Assembly (NCBI GenBank): GCA_035513995.1
Contig: DATKBL010000019.1
Location: 1 to 44,601 of the forward strand
DNA length: 44,601 nt
Direction of reading: 5' to 3'
Origin: DASUTW01 sp035513995
GTDB taxonomy: Bacteria; Actinomycetota; UBA4738; CALAEC01
Positions 1-6,657 of this stretch are shown here, piece after piece. Every line of letters starts with the position of its first letter. Within the stretch, counting starts at the first letter, position 1. The notes under the pieces were generated by a model. The model was not told the origin of the DNA. It saw only the letters and a list, made by a program, of their open reading frames with translations, and made no database searches. The translations under genes and the position numbers were made by a program.

Positions 1-142
1 CGAAGGGGGTGAAGTCGGCCATCCCCTTGTCGGCCAGCACCTTGGTGATGGCCGCGGTCAGGGTGGTCTTGCCGTGGTCGATGTGGCCGATCGTCCCGAT
101 GTTGACGTGCGGCTTCGTCCGCTCGAACTTCTGCTTGCTCAT
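1..142 (-). CDS. tuf: Elongation factor Tu, N-terminal fragment cut by window edge
   Basis: Translation elongation factor Tu delivers aminoacyl-tRNA to the ribosome. Only the first 47 codons lie in the window. They read MSKQKFERTKPHVNIGTIGH and continue into the P-loop GHIDHGKT (G1 motif), which is diagnostic of EF-Tu. A strong ribosome binding site (GAGGAGGAG) ends three bases before the ATG. Two tRNA genes lie just upstream on the same strand, so tRNA-Thr, tRNA-Met and tuf are probably cotranscribed. The rest of the gene lies off the left end. Confidence 0.97.
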   Translation of the reverse strand, partial: MSKQKFERTKPHVNIGTIGHIDHGKTTLTAAITKVLADKGMADFTPF

Positions 143-188
143 CGCTCCTCCTCTGGGACGTCGGACCCTGGCCCGGGCCGCCCTGTCG

Positions 189-260
189 TAGCGGGGGGCG
201 GATTCGAACCGCCGACACAGCGATTATGAGCCGCTTGCTCTGCCCCTGAGCTACCCCGCC
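189..260 (-). tRNA. tRNA-Met (CAT anticodon)
   Basis: A 72-nt cloverleaf can be folded. The acceptor GGCGGGG pairs with CCCCGCT (one G-U), the D stem is GCTC/GAGC, the anticodon loop is CTCATAA with anticodon CAT, and the T loop is TTCGAAT on a GGCGG/CCGCC stem. The 3' CCA is not encoded. The loop and D arm suit an elongator tRNA-Met, although a CAT anticodon could also mark the lysidine-modified tRNA-Ile2. It lies 46 bp before tuf on the same strand. Confidence 0.93.
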
Positions 261-309
261 GCGCCCGTGTCAGTCTAGCAACCGCCTCGCTCCGGGACGG
301 TGAACCGGG

Positions 310-383
310 AGCTGGAGGTGGGACTCGAACCCACGACCCCCGCCTTACCATGGCGGTGCTCTGCCGAGCTGAGCTACTCCAGC
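310..383 (-). tRNA. tRNA-Thr (GGT anticodon)
   Basis: The acceptor stem GCTGGAG pairs with CTCCAGC, the D stem is GCTC/GAGC, the anticodon stem CCGCC/GGCGG closes the loop ATGGTAA with anticodon GGT, and the T loop is TTCGAGT. The anticodon reads threonine codons ACC/ACU. CCA is not encoded. This is the first gene of the presumed tRNA-Thr, tRNA-Met, tuf transcript. Confidence 0.94.
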
Positions 384-394
384 GAACCGATGTC

Positions 395-400
395 ATGATA
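395..400 (-). promoter_or_regulatory. Possible -10 box for the tRNA-Thr/tRNA-Met/tuf transcript
   Basis: On the minus strand TATCAT lies 11 bp before the 5' end of tRNA-Thr, which fits a sigma-A -10 hexamer. No convincing -35 hexamer is visible 17 bp upstream, where the DNA is already inside the divergent lipoprotein gene. The space between the two divergent genes is only 26 bp. Confidence 0.35.
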
Positions 401-409
401 GTGGCAGAC

Positions 410-925
410 ATGCGACGTCGCCTACTACCGTTCATCGCCCTGCTCCTCCTCGCCGCGTGCAGCGACGGGCGAGAGGCCAGCCCGGAGCCGGGGCAGAGCC
501 CTACGGCGACCCCCACCTCCACCGCGCTCCCCGCCGCCCCGTTCGCCACCGACGCCACGGTCGTCATCGAGCCGGCCGAGGGCGAGCCGTTGACGCTCCG
601 AGTTGCGATCGCCGACAAGCCCGAGGAGCGGACCCGAGGTCTCATGGGCGTCGAGGAGATGCCCGACGACGTGGGCATGGTCTTCCTCCACGAGGAGCCG
701 ACCGAGAGCGACTTCTGGATGAAGGACACGCTGATCCCCCTCACCGTCGCGGTGTGGGATGAGGCAATGACGATCCGCCAGATCGTGGACATGGAGCCCT
801 GCGAGGAGGATCCGTGCCCCATCTACGACATCACGGTCGCGTGGGTGGGGGCGCTCGAGGTCAACCAAGGCGTGCTCGCCAGAGGGGGGGTGGAGGTCGG
901 CGACGCCCTTCGCCTAGAGTCGTGA
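410..925 (+). CDS. DUF192 family lipoprotein
   Basis: This is a 171-residue secreted protein of the DUF192 family, whose biochemical role is not established. Residues 1-17 form a lipoprotein signal (MRRR, a hydrophobic core, then LLAAC with Cys17 as the lipidated residue). A Pro/Thr/Ala-rich linker spans about 24-45 and the DUF192 domain about 50-171. The domain shows the family landmarks TRGLMG (75-80), FWMKDT (102-107) and a C-terminal ALEVNQG. A CEEDPCP segment at 131-137 could form a disulfide. The start was placed at the ATG directly before the signal peptide; an in-frame ATG at 395 is possible but gives an acidic lead-in. The gene begins 26 bp from the divergent tRNA-Thr and shows no clear ribosome binding site. 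Confidence 0.85.
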   Translation: MRRRLLPFIALLLLAACSDGREASPEPGQSPTATPTSTALPAAPFATDATVVIEPAEGEPLTLRVAIADKPEERTRGLMGVEEMPDDVGMVFLHEEPTESDFWMKDTLIPLTVAVWDEAMTIRQIVDMEPCEEDPCPIYDITVAWVGALEVNQGVLARGGVEVGDALRLES

Positions 926-976
926 GCAGATCGAGGTCCGAGGGCCCCAGGGGGTCGGCCATATGGCCTGCTTCGC

Positions 977-1006
977 TCAAGAACCGACCCCGGATCGGCC
1001 GATACC
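977..1006 (+). promoter_or_regulatory. Candidate sigma-28-like promoter shared by the two HD-GYP genes (copy 1)
   Basis: GGCCGATACC (997-1006) lies 36 bp before the HD-GYP start codon, with TCAA 20 bp upstream (977). The same arrangement, TCAT then GGCCGATACC at the same 20-bp offset, precedes the second HD-GYP gene at 4322-4351. The core GCCGATA resembles the -10 element of FliA/SigD/WhiG-type sigma factors (GCCGATAA). The upstream half is a poor match and sits about two bases too far away, so the sigma factor assignment is tentative. The shared element itself is seen directly. Confidence 0.4.
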
Positions 1007-1042
1007 TGCTGGGGGACCCATCCGATAGATGACGGAGGGATC

Positions 1043-2515
1043 ATGCCTCGAGAGATCCGACTCCCGGGGGAAGAGGGTCGGTGGCGTGAGCGCCCCGTCG
1101 CCAGCTTCCTCGTGCGGGTCGTGGTCCTGCTCGTCCCGGTCGCAACCGGCCTGGGGATCGCCGTGCTCGTCGGCTCCGTGCTCCCTGCCCCGGCTTCGAC
1201 CGTCGGCCTGGCGGGCTGGTGGGCCCTGCTCCTCGGCTGCTCGACCGCGGCAGCGTACCTCGCCGACCGTGTCGCGCGGAGGCTCCTGCCGCTGGCCGTC
1301 CTGCTGAAGCTCACCCTGGTCTTCCCCGATCAGGCCCCCTCCCGCTACGTGCTCGCGAGGGCGGCCGGGAACACCCGGCTGCTGGAGCGGCGCGTCCGGG
1401 AGGCTCGCGACCGCGGCGTGAGCAGCGACCCGGCCCGAGCCGCCGAGATGGTCCTGATGCTGGTGGCCGCGCTCACGGCGCACGATCGAAGGACGCGGGG
1501 GCACTCGGAGCGAGTGCGCGCCTTCGTGGACCTTCTGGCCGACGAGCTCCACCTGCCTGCGGACGCCCGCCCCCGGCTTCGATGGGCCGCTCTGCTCCAC
1601 GACATCGGGAAGCTGCAGGTCGAGGCGGAGATCCTCAACAAGAAAACCAAGCTCGACGGGGACGATTGGGAGGCGATCCACGCCCACCCCGAGGCGGGCG
1701 CCCGACTGGCGGCGCCGCTGCTCCCTTGGATGGGCGAGTGGGGCCGAGCGATCATGGACCATCACGAGCGCTTCGACGGCTCCGGGTACCCGCGGCGACT
1801 CTCCGCCGACGAGATCAGCCTGGCGGGCAGGATCACATCGATCGCCGACGCGTTCGAGACGATGACCTCGGCGCGCTCCTACAAGAAGCCCGCCACCGTG
1901 CTGGGTGCGCGACGCGAGCTCACGAAGTGCTCGGGAGCGCAGTTCGACCCCGCGCTGGTCCGGGCCTTCCTGAACATCTCGATCGGGCGGCTCATGTGGG
2001 TGATCGGGCCCATGACCTGGCTGGCCCAGATCCCCGTGGTGAGGAAGGTCGTGTGGGCCGGTCACGAGACGGCCGCGGCCGCGAAGTCCGCCGCCTTCGC
2101 CAAGACGCTGGCCGGCGTGGTCGCCCTCGGCATGAGCGGCGCGGTCGGCCCCCAGCACCCTCGCTCGGCGGTTCCGTTCGTGCCCGCCGCCCCGGCGCCG
2201 GCCGTGGTCGCGGAGGTTCCGAAGGCGTCGGGGGCGCTCCTTCCAGAGGACCGGCCGGACGGCGAGGGCGGGGAGAGCGGCCGCGATCAGGGCGCATCCC
2301 GTCGGAGCGGAGGCGGGGCCGACGGGGCGCTGGAGGATCGCTCGGATGTGCCCGAGGGAGGCCCCGACGCGCCCGCCGACGATGACCCGGGCACCGGAGA
2401 TGGCGGAGGCGGCTCGGGCGGATCATCGGGCGGGCTGATCGAGGACACCGTCGACGTCGTCGAGGATGTGGTCGGTGACGTCGTGCAGCCGGTCGTCGAA
2501 GGCCTCCTCCCGTAG
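1043..2515 (+). CDS. Membrane-anchored HD-GYP domain protein (putative c-di-GMP phosphodiesterase), paralogue 1
   Basis: The product is a 490-residue protein. Two N-terminal membrane helices span about 23-47 and 52-72. An HD-GYP domain follows at about 130-320 with H154, HDIGK (186-190), HHERFDGSGYP (240-250) and the IADAFETMTS segment near 269. These are metal-binding and signature residues of HD-GYP phosphodiesterases that degrade cyclic di-GMP. A further hydrophobic stretch lies near 352-368. The C-terminus is a Pro/Gly/Asp-rich disordered region ending in an amphipathic Val/Asp-rich tail (about 464-490, ending EGLLP). GGAGG lies four bases before the ATG. A paralogue with the same layout lies at 4389-5984, and fragments of others lie between. 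Substrate specificity is inferred from the motif only. Confidence 0.88.
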   Translation: MPREIRLPGEEGRWRERPVASFLVRVVVLLVPVATGLGIAVLVGSVLPAPASTVGLAGWWALLLGCSTAAAYLADRVARRLLPLAVLLKLTLVFPDQAPSRYVLARAAGNTRLLERRVREARDRGVSSDPARAAEMVLMLVAALTAHDRRTRGHSERVRAFVDLLADELHLPADARPRLRWAALLHDIGKLQVEAEILNKKTKLDGDDWEAIHAHPEAGARLAAPLLPWMGEWGRAIMDHHERFDGSGYPRRLSADEISLAGRITSIADAFETMTSARSYKKPATVLGARRELTKCSGAQFDPALVRAFLNISIGRLMWVIGPMTWLAQIPVVRKVVWAGHETAAAAKSAAFAKTLAGVVALGMSGAVGPQHPRSAVPFVPAAPAPAVVAEVPKASGALLPEDRPDGEGGESGRDQGASRRSGGGADGALEDRSDVPEGGPDAPADDDPGTGDGGGGSGGSSGGLIEDTVDVVEDVVGDVVQPVVEGLLP

Positions 2516-2535
2516 CCCAGCGCCGACGGCATGTT

Positions 2536-2568
2536 GGGCCTGCCCGCCTCGAGCCCTCCATCAGGCCC
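2536..2568. terminator. Possible bidirectional terminator hairpin
   Basis: GGGCCTG (2536-2542) and CAGGCCC (2562-2568) form a 7-bp GC-rich stem with a 19-nt loop, followed by TTTC. It sits in the 55-bp gap between the convergent HD-GYP and desaturase genes. The U-tract is short and the loop long, so this is only a candidate. Confidence 0.35.
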
Positions 2569-2570
2569 TT

Positions 2571-3500
2571 TCAGGCGATGTCGGCGGCGGCTCGCTTCTC
2601 CTCGTACCTCTTCGCCGTCGCATCGAGCTTTCCCAGGTAGATGAGGATGGCGTCCCGAGCCTGTTCGGCCTCATCCGTGAGGCCGGTCAACTGGTCGAGC
2701 CTCCAGTGGCGGAACAAGATAGTGAGGAGCACCTCATCGTGGTGGATGCGAAGGTCGTAGATGCCGGCCTTCGCGACGTGACTGGCCTTCTCCCGGAAGT
2801 CGGGGAGTTCCCGCCCCGGCATGGCGAATCCCCTTACCTGCCGGTGCATGGCCAGAACCATCGCGGAGGGATCGAGCTCGACGGCTGCCTTCCCGAGTTC
2901 CCGGTAGAAGATGTAGTGCAGGTTCTCATCGACGGCGATGCGGGCTGTGAGCTTCTCGATGAGCGGATCGCGGGTGAATCGGCCGGTGTTGCGGTGCGCT
3001 ATGCGGGTGGCCAGCTCCTGCAGGGTGGTGTAGACGACCCCGTCGAGCGGGTTCGTGAGGGACCCGCCCTGGCCGTCCGGGTAGAAACCTCGGGAGACTT
3101 GCTCCATGCGTCCTTGCTCCAGCGCGACCGGGTCCACGCCTCGAGTCACCGTGAGGAAGTCCCGCAGCACGATGGAGTGGCGACCCTCCTCGGCCGTCCA
3201 CCGCCTGACCCACTCGCCCCACGGGCCCTCCTTGCCAAAGGTTTCCCACAGCGCCAGGTGATAGTAGGGCAGGTTATCCTCGGTCAGCAGGTTGATCTCC
3301 AGGGCTGCCCTCGCCACCGGGCTCAGATCGCTGTCCTGGAGATCCCACGGCTCCTCGACATAATTGCGGCCGACCTCGTAGGGCACGTACTCGTGCGGGA
3401 ACCACTCCCTAGATGTTGAGAGGTGGCGGTCGAGCCCGGAGCGAACCGTAGGTTCGAGCTCGCGAAGCATGTCCCGAGGGTGGTCGGATGGTGCGCTCAT
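2571..3500 (-). CDS. Acyl-ACP desaturase-like di-iron protein
   Basis: This soluble 309-residue protein belongs to the acyl-ACP desaturase (ferritin-like di-iron) family, which introduces a double bond into acyl chains carried by ACP. The ligand motifs are visible: TEDNLPYYH in one helix, EEGRH in the next, and the second pair with DENLHY. The length fits the actinobacterial DesA-type enzymes. The start was set at the ATG at 3500 because AGGAG lies about eight bases upstream. A longer frame opening at 3569 adds 23 residues unlike the family. The gene stands alone between the HD-GYP genes and converges on the first. Regiospecificity and the electron donor cannot be read from the sequence. Confidence 0.85.
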   Translation of the reverse strand: MSAPSDHPRDMLRELEPTVRSGLDRHLSTSREWFPHEYVPYEVGRNYVEEPWDLQDSDLSPVARAALEINLLTEDNLPYYHLALWETFGKEGPWGEWVRRWTAEEGRHSIVLRDFLTVTRGVDPVALEQGRMEQVSRGFYPDGQGGSLTNPLDGVVYTTLQELATRIAHRNTGRFTRDPLIEKLTARIAVDENLHYIFYRELGKAAVELDPSAMVLAMHRQVRGFAMPGRELPDFREKASHVAKAGIYDLRIHHDEVLLTILFRHWRLDQLTGLTDEAEQARDAILIYLGKLDATAKRYEEKRAAADIA

Positions 3501-3677
3501 GGCTGCATCTCCTGTTCCCAAGATCGTTCGGTACCTGAGTATGGACTCGAATGGGAGATCCTCTGCCAACCTATACTTACGAGATTACTAGAGCCAACCT
3601 TCGGCACCCACAGCTCGCGGAAATGGCGCCACGTCGCCCCGCTTGGGGTTCTTCGCGTCACTGCGGAGTTCCTCCAG

Positions 3678-3740
3678 GTCGACGAGGTCGTGGACACGGC
3701 CGACGGCCTGATCGACGGCATCACGGGCTTGCTCCCGTAG
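3678..3740 (+). pseudogene. Relic A: C-terminal tail of an HD-GYP paralogue
   Basis: The frame ending in TAG at 3740 reads VDEVVDTADGLIDGITGLLP. This resembles the amphipathic Val/Asp-rich tail ending the HD-GYP protein at 1043-2515 (DTVDVVEDVVGD, ending EGLLP). No HD domain or start is visible upstream in the same frame. It is best read as the last 20 codons of a lost paralogue, though the similarity is short and of low complexity. Confidence 0.5.
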
Positions 3741-3839
3741 CACTGCGGACGGCCTCCGCGCGCTCGCCTGGAGCAACTCTTCGGTGTCCCGAGGGCGTGG
3801 CGGTGACCGGCGGTGGTGGTTGGTGGGGTGCTCTCAGAA

Positions 3840-3919
3840 CTCCCTGACCGCACAGTTCCGACGCTGCTGGAGGACCTCCCACAGGTTAGGAGGGGCACCT
3901 CCCACAGCAGGTCAGGGAG
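3840..3919. repeat. Imperfect inverted repeat with nested direct repeats
   Basis: CTCCCTGACC (3840-3849) and GGTCAGGGAG (3910-3919) are perfect 10-bp inverted arms 60 bp apart. Inside them, ACCTCCCACAG occurs twice in direct orientation, together with a GGAGGACCTCC palindrome. It could be a decayed small mobile element or a structured RNA. No coding sequence or target-site duplication was recognised. Confidence 0.45.
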
Positions 3920-4106
3920 ACCTACCCGGCAATCAAGCTCGACAAGCGGGGGATCAATGCCGCCTGTGTGGTGCCGGGAATCTCGGCGTGGACGCGAAGG
4001 CACCGCTCGCTCGCTGCGATGATTCCCTCCCTCGGGACCGGCCCTTCGTGGCCGGGTACGGCCCGCTCATGACAGACCGGCTCATTGTGGGAAAGGCGCC
4101 ATCTCC

Positions 4107-4259
4107 TTGCTCGCCGACGAGCTCAACCTGCCTCCAGGACGCGGTGGACGCGGTGGAGGGCGTCGTGGAGGGGTCAGGGGCGTCATCCAGCCGGTGGTCG
4201 ACGACACCGTCGACACGGTCGGCGAGGTCGTGGACGACATCACGGACCTCCTTCCGTAA
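4107..4259 (+). pseudogene. Relic B: frameshifted, internally deleted HD-GYP paralogue
   Basis: At 4107-4133 one frame reads LLADELNLP, matching LLADELHLP inside the HD-GYP domain of the gene at 1043-2515. The DNA matches too: GCCGACGAGCTC, one mismatch, then ACCTGCCT. The next frame (from 4135) reads QDAVDAVEGVVEG, and a third frame (4182-4259) reads VIQPVVDDTVDTVGEVVDD and on to DLLP and a TAA stop. This matches the Val/Asp-rich tail of the same paralogue. The arrangement implies a large internal deletion plus two frame changes. It is non-functional as an HD-GYP protein. Confidence 0.65.
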
Positions 4260-4321
4260 ACTCCTGCACGCGCCTCGTCCCACCCGGGCGATCGCCTCCG
4301 TGACGAGGCATCCGGACGACG

Positions 4322-4351
4322 TCATCTGCTGTAGAACGAAGGGCCGATACC
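4322..4351 (+). promoter_or_regulatory. Candidate sigma-28-like promoter shared by the two HD-GYP genes (copy 2)
   Basis: TCAT (4322) and GGCCGATACC (4342-4351) repeat the arrangement found upstream of the first HD-GYP gene, with the same 20-bp offset and a nearly equal distance (37 bp) to the start codon. The surrounding DNA is not obviously similar, which favours a retained functional element over simple carry-over. It may be an alternative-sigma promoter; this is inference. Confidence 0.4.
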
Positions 4352-4388
4352 GCACGAAGCGCGCGAACGGCAGATTGGGAGCCTACCC

Positions 4389-5984
4389 ATGGCTCCTGAG
4401 AGTCGTCGTCGGAGGAAGGCTCGCTGGCGCGGTCACGGGGTGGCCAGTTTCCTCGTCCGCGCCCTGGTCCTCGTCGTCCCCGTCGGGGTGGGCGTGGCGG
4501 TCGCGATCCTGGTCGGCTCGGTGCTCCCTCCCCCGGCGAGCGGGCCCGGCGTGGCGATCTGGTGGCTGCTGGTCATCGGCTCGTCGACGCTGGCCGCCCT
4601 GCTCGCCGACCGCATCGCGCGGAGGCTCCTCCCGCTCGCCGTCCTGCTGAAGCTCACCCTCGTCTTCCCCGATCGGGCCCCCTCCCGCTTCGCTTTGGCC
4701 CGCGCGGCCGGCAGCCTTCGGCTGCTCGAGCGGCACGTCAGGGAGGCTCGCGAGCGAGGGATCAGCGACGACCCCACGCGGGCTGCCGAGATGGTTCTGA
4801 CGCTCATCGCCGCACTGGGAGCCCACGACCGCAGGACCAGGGGGCACTCCGAGAGGGTGCGAACCTTCACGGACCTCCTCGGCGACGAGCTGGGCCTGGG
4901 CCCCGGGGCGCGCGTGCGGCTGCGCTGGTCCGCCCTCCTCCACGACATCGGGAAGCTCGAGGTCGCGGAGGAGATCCTCAACAAGCCCGGGGACCTCGAG
5001 GAGCAAGAGTGGGATGTGATCCGGGATCATCCCGAGGCCGGGGCGCGTCTGCTGGGGCCGTTGATGCCCTGGCTCGGGGAATGGGGCCGCGCCATCCCCG
5101 AGCACCACGAGCGGTTCAACGGCAGCGGCTACCCCCACGGGATCGCTGGTCAGGAGATCAGCCTGGGAGCGCGGATCACCGCCATCGCGGACGCCTACGA
5201 GACCATGACGGCGGCGCGTACCTACAAGCCCCCCCTCGGCGTTCGGGGCGCGCGGCGCGAGCTCACGAGGCACGCCGGGACACAATTCGACCCGTCCCTG
5301 GTTCGAGTCTTCCTCAACGTCTCCATCGGTCGTCTCCTGTGGGTGGTGGGTCCCCTGACGTGGCTCACCCAGATCCCCATAGTCAGGGGGCTCGCGAGAT
5401 CGGGCGAGCGGCAGCCGGTCCAAGCCGCGGCCCCCTGGGCCGCGGTCCGGGCGGTGGCGGGTATCGTGGCGCTGGTCGTGACCGGGGCGATCGCGCCTCG
5501 GTCCGTGGACTCGCCGGAGTCGGCGGGCGCGACGCCGGTGATCGAGCGAGCCGCGGAGGACGAGAGCTCCCCACAGGTCCACGGGTCCGTGGTCGAGAGG
5601 GGGAGGCGAGGCAGCCTCGAGGCTCTCGGCTCGGAGCGCCGGACCCCCGGCTCATCCCCGGACGACCTCGTGGAGGGAGAGCACGCCCCCGGGGACCCGG
5701 GACAGCCTCCCGGGGACGGACCCGGAGAGGGGCCGGGCGATGGTCCGGGGCAGCCTCCCGGGGACGGGCCGGGCGATGGTCCGGGGCAGCCTCCCGGGGA
5801 CGGGCCGGGAGATGGTCCGGGGCAGCCTCCTGGCGACGGGGAGGGCCCGCCACCGGGTGGAGGGCCGGGCGGGCCGCCGGACGGGGGAGGCTCGGCGCGA
5901 CCTTTCGACCCGCCGCCGCTGAAGCCGCCTCCGGACCCGCCGCCATCGAACCCGCCGCCGGTCGATCCTCCGCCAGCCGGATAG
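4389..5984 (+). CDS. Membrane-anchored HD-GYP domain protein (putative c-di-GMP phosphodiesterase), paralogue 2
   Basis: The 531-residue product is clearly paralogous to the protein at 1043-2515. It has the same N-terminal VASFLVR-type start, two membrane helices (about 22-47 and 52-72), and an HD-GYP domain with HDIGK, then HHERFNGSGYP and IADAYETMTAART. One signature Asp is Asn (FNGSG instead of FDGSG). A hydrophobic segment follows near residue 350. The C-terminal third is low complexity, first repeats of GQPPGDGPG and then Pro-rich, and lacks the Val/Asp tail of paralogue 1. GGGAG lies seven bases before the ATG. The C-terminal region may be an extracytoplasmic or cell-wall-spanning segment; this is inference. 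Confidence 0.87.
   Translation: MAPESRRRRKARWRGHGVASFLVRALVLVVPVGVGVAVAILVGSVLPPPASGPGVAIWWLLVIGSSTLAALLADRIARRLLPLAVLLKLTLVFPDRAPSRFALARAAGSLRLLERHVREARERGISDDPTRAAEMVLTLIAALGAHDRRTRGHSERVRTFTDLLGDELGLGPGARVRLRWSALLHDIGKLEVAEEILNKPGDLEEQEWDVIRDHPEAGARLLGPLMPWLGEWGRAIPEHHERFNGSGYPHGIAGQEISLGARITAIADAYETMTAARTYKPPLGVRGARRELTRHAGTQFDPSLVRVFLNVSIGRLLWVVGPLTWLTQIPIVRGLARSGERQPVQAAAPWAAVRAVAGIVALVVTGAIAPRSVDSPESAGATPVIERAAEDESSPQVHGSVVERGRRGSLEALGSERRTPGSSPDDLVEGEHAPGDPGQPPGDGPGEGPGDGPGQPPGDGPGDGPGQPPGDGPGDGPGQPPGDGEGPPPGGGPGGPPDGGGSARPFDPPPLKPPPDPPPSNPPPVDPPPAG
5700..5838 (+). repeat. In-frame Gly/Pro tandem repeat in HD-GYP paralogue 2
   Basis: CAGCCTCC recurs at 5703, 5751, 5787 and 5823, giving one 48-bp period and then two 36-bp periods. 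The units encode GQPPGDGPGDGP, the first with an extra four residues. All periods are multiples of three, so copy-number change would keep the frame. Confidence 0.85.
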
Positions 5985-6013
5985 GGCAGGGATGCCCTTC
6001 GGAACAGAATGCG

Positions 6014-6098
6014 TGGTGGGGGGAGGAGGATTCGAACCTCCGTAGGCTACGCCGGCGACTTTACAGGCCGCTCCCTTTGGCCGCTCGGGCATCCCCCC
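6014..6098 (-). tRNA. tRNA-Tyr (GTA anticodon), CCA encoded
   Basis: This 85-nt class II tRNA has a GGGGGGA/TCCCCCC acceptor, an anticodon loop CTGTAAA with anticodon GTA, a long variable arm and a T loop TTCGAAT on GGAGG/CCTCC. Discriminator A and CCA are encoded, unlike the two tRNAs near tuf. A TACCCT hexamer upstream could be its -10 box. Confidence 0.95.
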
Positions 6099-6159
6099 GT
6101 GGCCTCTTCACAGGGTAGCCGATGGAGCGGTCGTCGTCCGATGCCGTAGACTCGCGGCC

Positions 6160-6657
6160 ATGGCCGACAAGAGCTCGTTCGACGTCGTCTCCGAAGTGGA
6201 TCTGGCGGAGGTCACGAACGCGGTGGACCAGGCCGGCCGCGAGCTGGCGACCCGCTTCGACTTCAAGGACACGGGCACCTCGATCCATCAGGACGAGGAC
6301 CTGGTCGAGATCCGCAGCTCCACCGAGGAGCGACTGAAGGCCGCGGTCGACGTCTTCAAGGACAAGTGCGTGAAGCGGAAGATCTCGCTGAAGGCCCTGT
6401 CCGAGGGACCGGTGCTCCCGGGGGCGAAGGCCACCTACCGGCAGAGCGTCCACATCAACCGGGGCATCTCCCAGGACAAGGCGCGAGAGATCGTGAAGTT
6501 CATCAAGGACCTGAAGCTGAAGAAGGTCCAGACCGCGATCCAGGGCGACCAGCTCCGGGTCTCGGCTCCGAAGAAAGACGACCTCCAGGAAGTGATCGGC
6601 GCGCTGCGAGAGGCCGACTTCGGGATCCCGCTGCAGTTCCAGAACTACCGGGGCTAA
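6160..6657 (+). CDS. yajQ: YajQ family nucleotide-binding protein
   Basis: The 165-residue product matches the YajQ (DUF520) family over its whole length. It starts with SSFDVVSEVDLAEVTNAVDQ and shows RFDFKDT, INRGISQDKAREIVKFIK and a C-terminal FGIPLQFQNYR. Family members bind nucleotides and RNA, and some bind cyclic di-GMP. The latter would be notable next to two HD-GYP genes but cannot be read from the sequence. TAGACT lies seven bases before the ATG, so the message may be nearly leaderless. The stop codon abuts the stop of the convergent peptidase gene. Confidence 0.93.
   Translation: MADKSSFDVVSEVDLAEVTNAVDQAGRELATRFDFKDTGTSIHQDEDLVEIRSSTEERLKAAVDVFKDKCVKRKISLKALSEGPVLPGAKATYRQSVHINRGISQDKAREIVKFIKDLKLKKVQTAIQGDQLRVSAPKKDDLQEVIGALREADFGIPLQFQNYRG

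Larger units (their letters stand above)
3501..4388. other. Gene-poor interval with HD-GYP relics and an inverted repeat
   Basis: This is the only long stretch without an intact gene. It contains two decayed fragments related to the flanking HD-GYP genes (3678-3740 and 4107-4259), an 80-bp inverted repeat (3840-3919) and a promoter-like element (4322-4351). Several open frames cross it, but none has a recognisable domain, and codon usage and frame change repeatedly. No transposase remnant was recognised. Confidence 0.7.

Noticed and set aside
3497..4003. A minus-strand 168-codon frame upstream of the desaturase
   Set aside because: It has no family similarity I can recognise, it crosses relic A in antisense, and its composition is not gene-like.
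3501..4388. Insertion sequence in the gene-poor interval
   Set aside because: No transposase fragment or flanking duplication was recognised. The content is better explained as HD-GYP relics plus an unexplained repeat.
3784..4650. A 288-codon plus-strand frame across the relic region and into the second HD-GYP gene
   Set aside because: It runs out of phase through the relic tail and the HD-GYP start, has no recognisable domain and no ribosome binding site.
5700..5838. Periodic repeat as a CRISPR-like array
   Set aside because: The repeats are contiguous, in frame and coding, with no unique spacers.
6105..6125. TTCACAG near tRNA-Tyr as a Rex half-site
   Set aside because: There is only one half and no opposing TGTGAA at the required distance.
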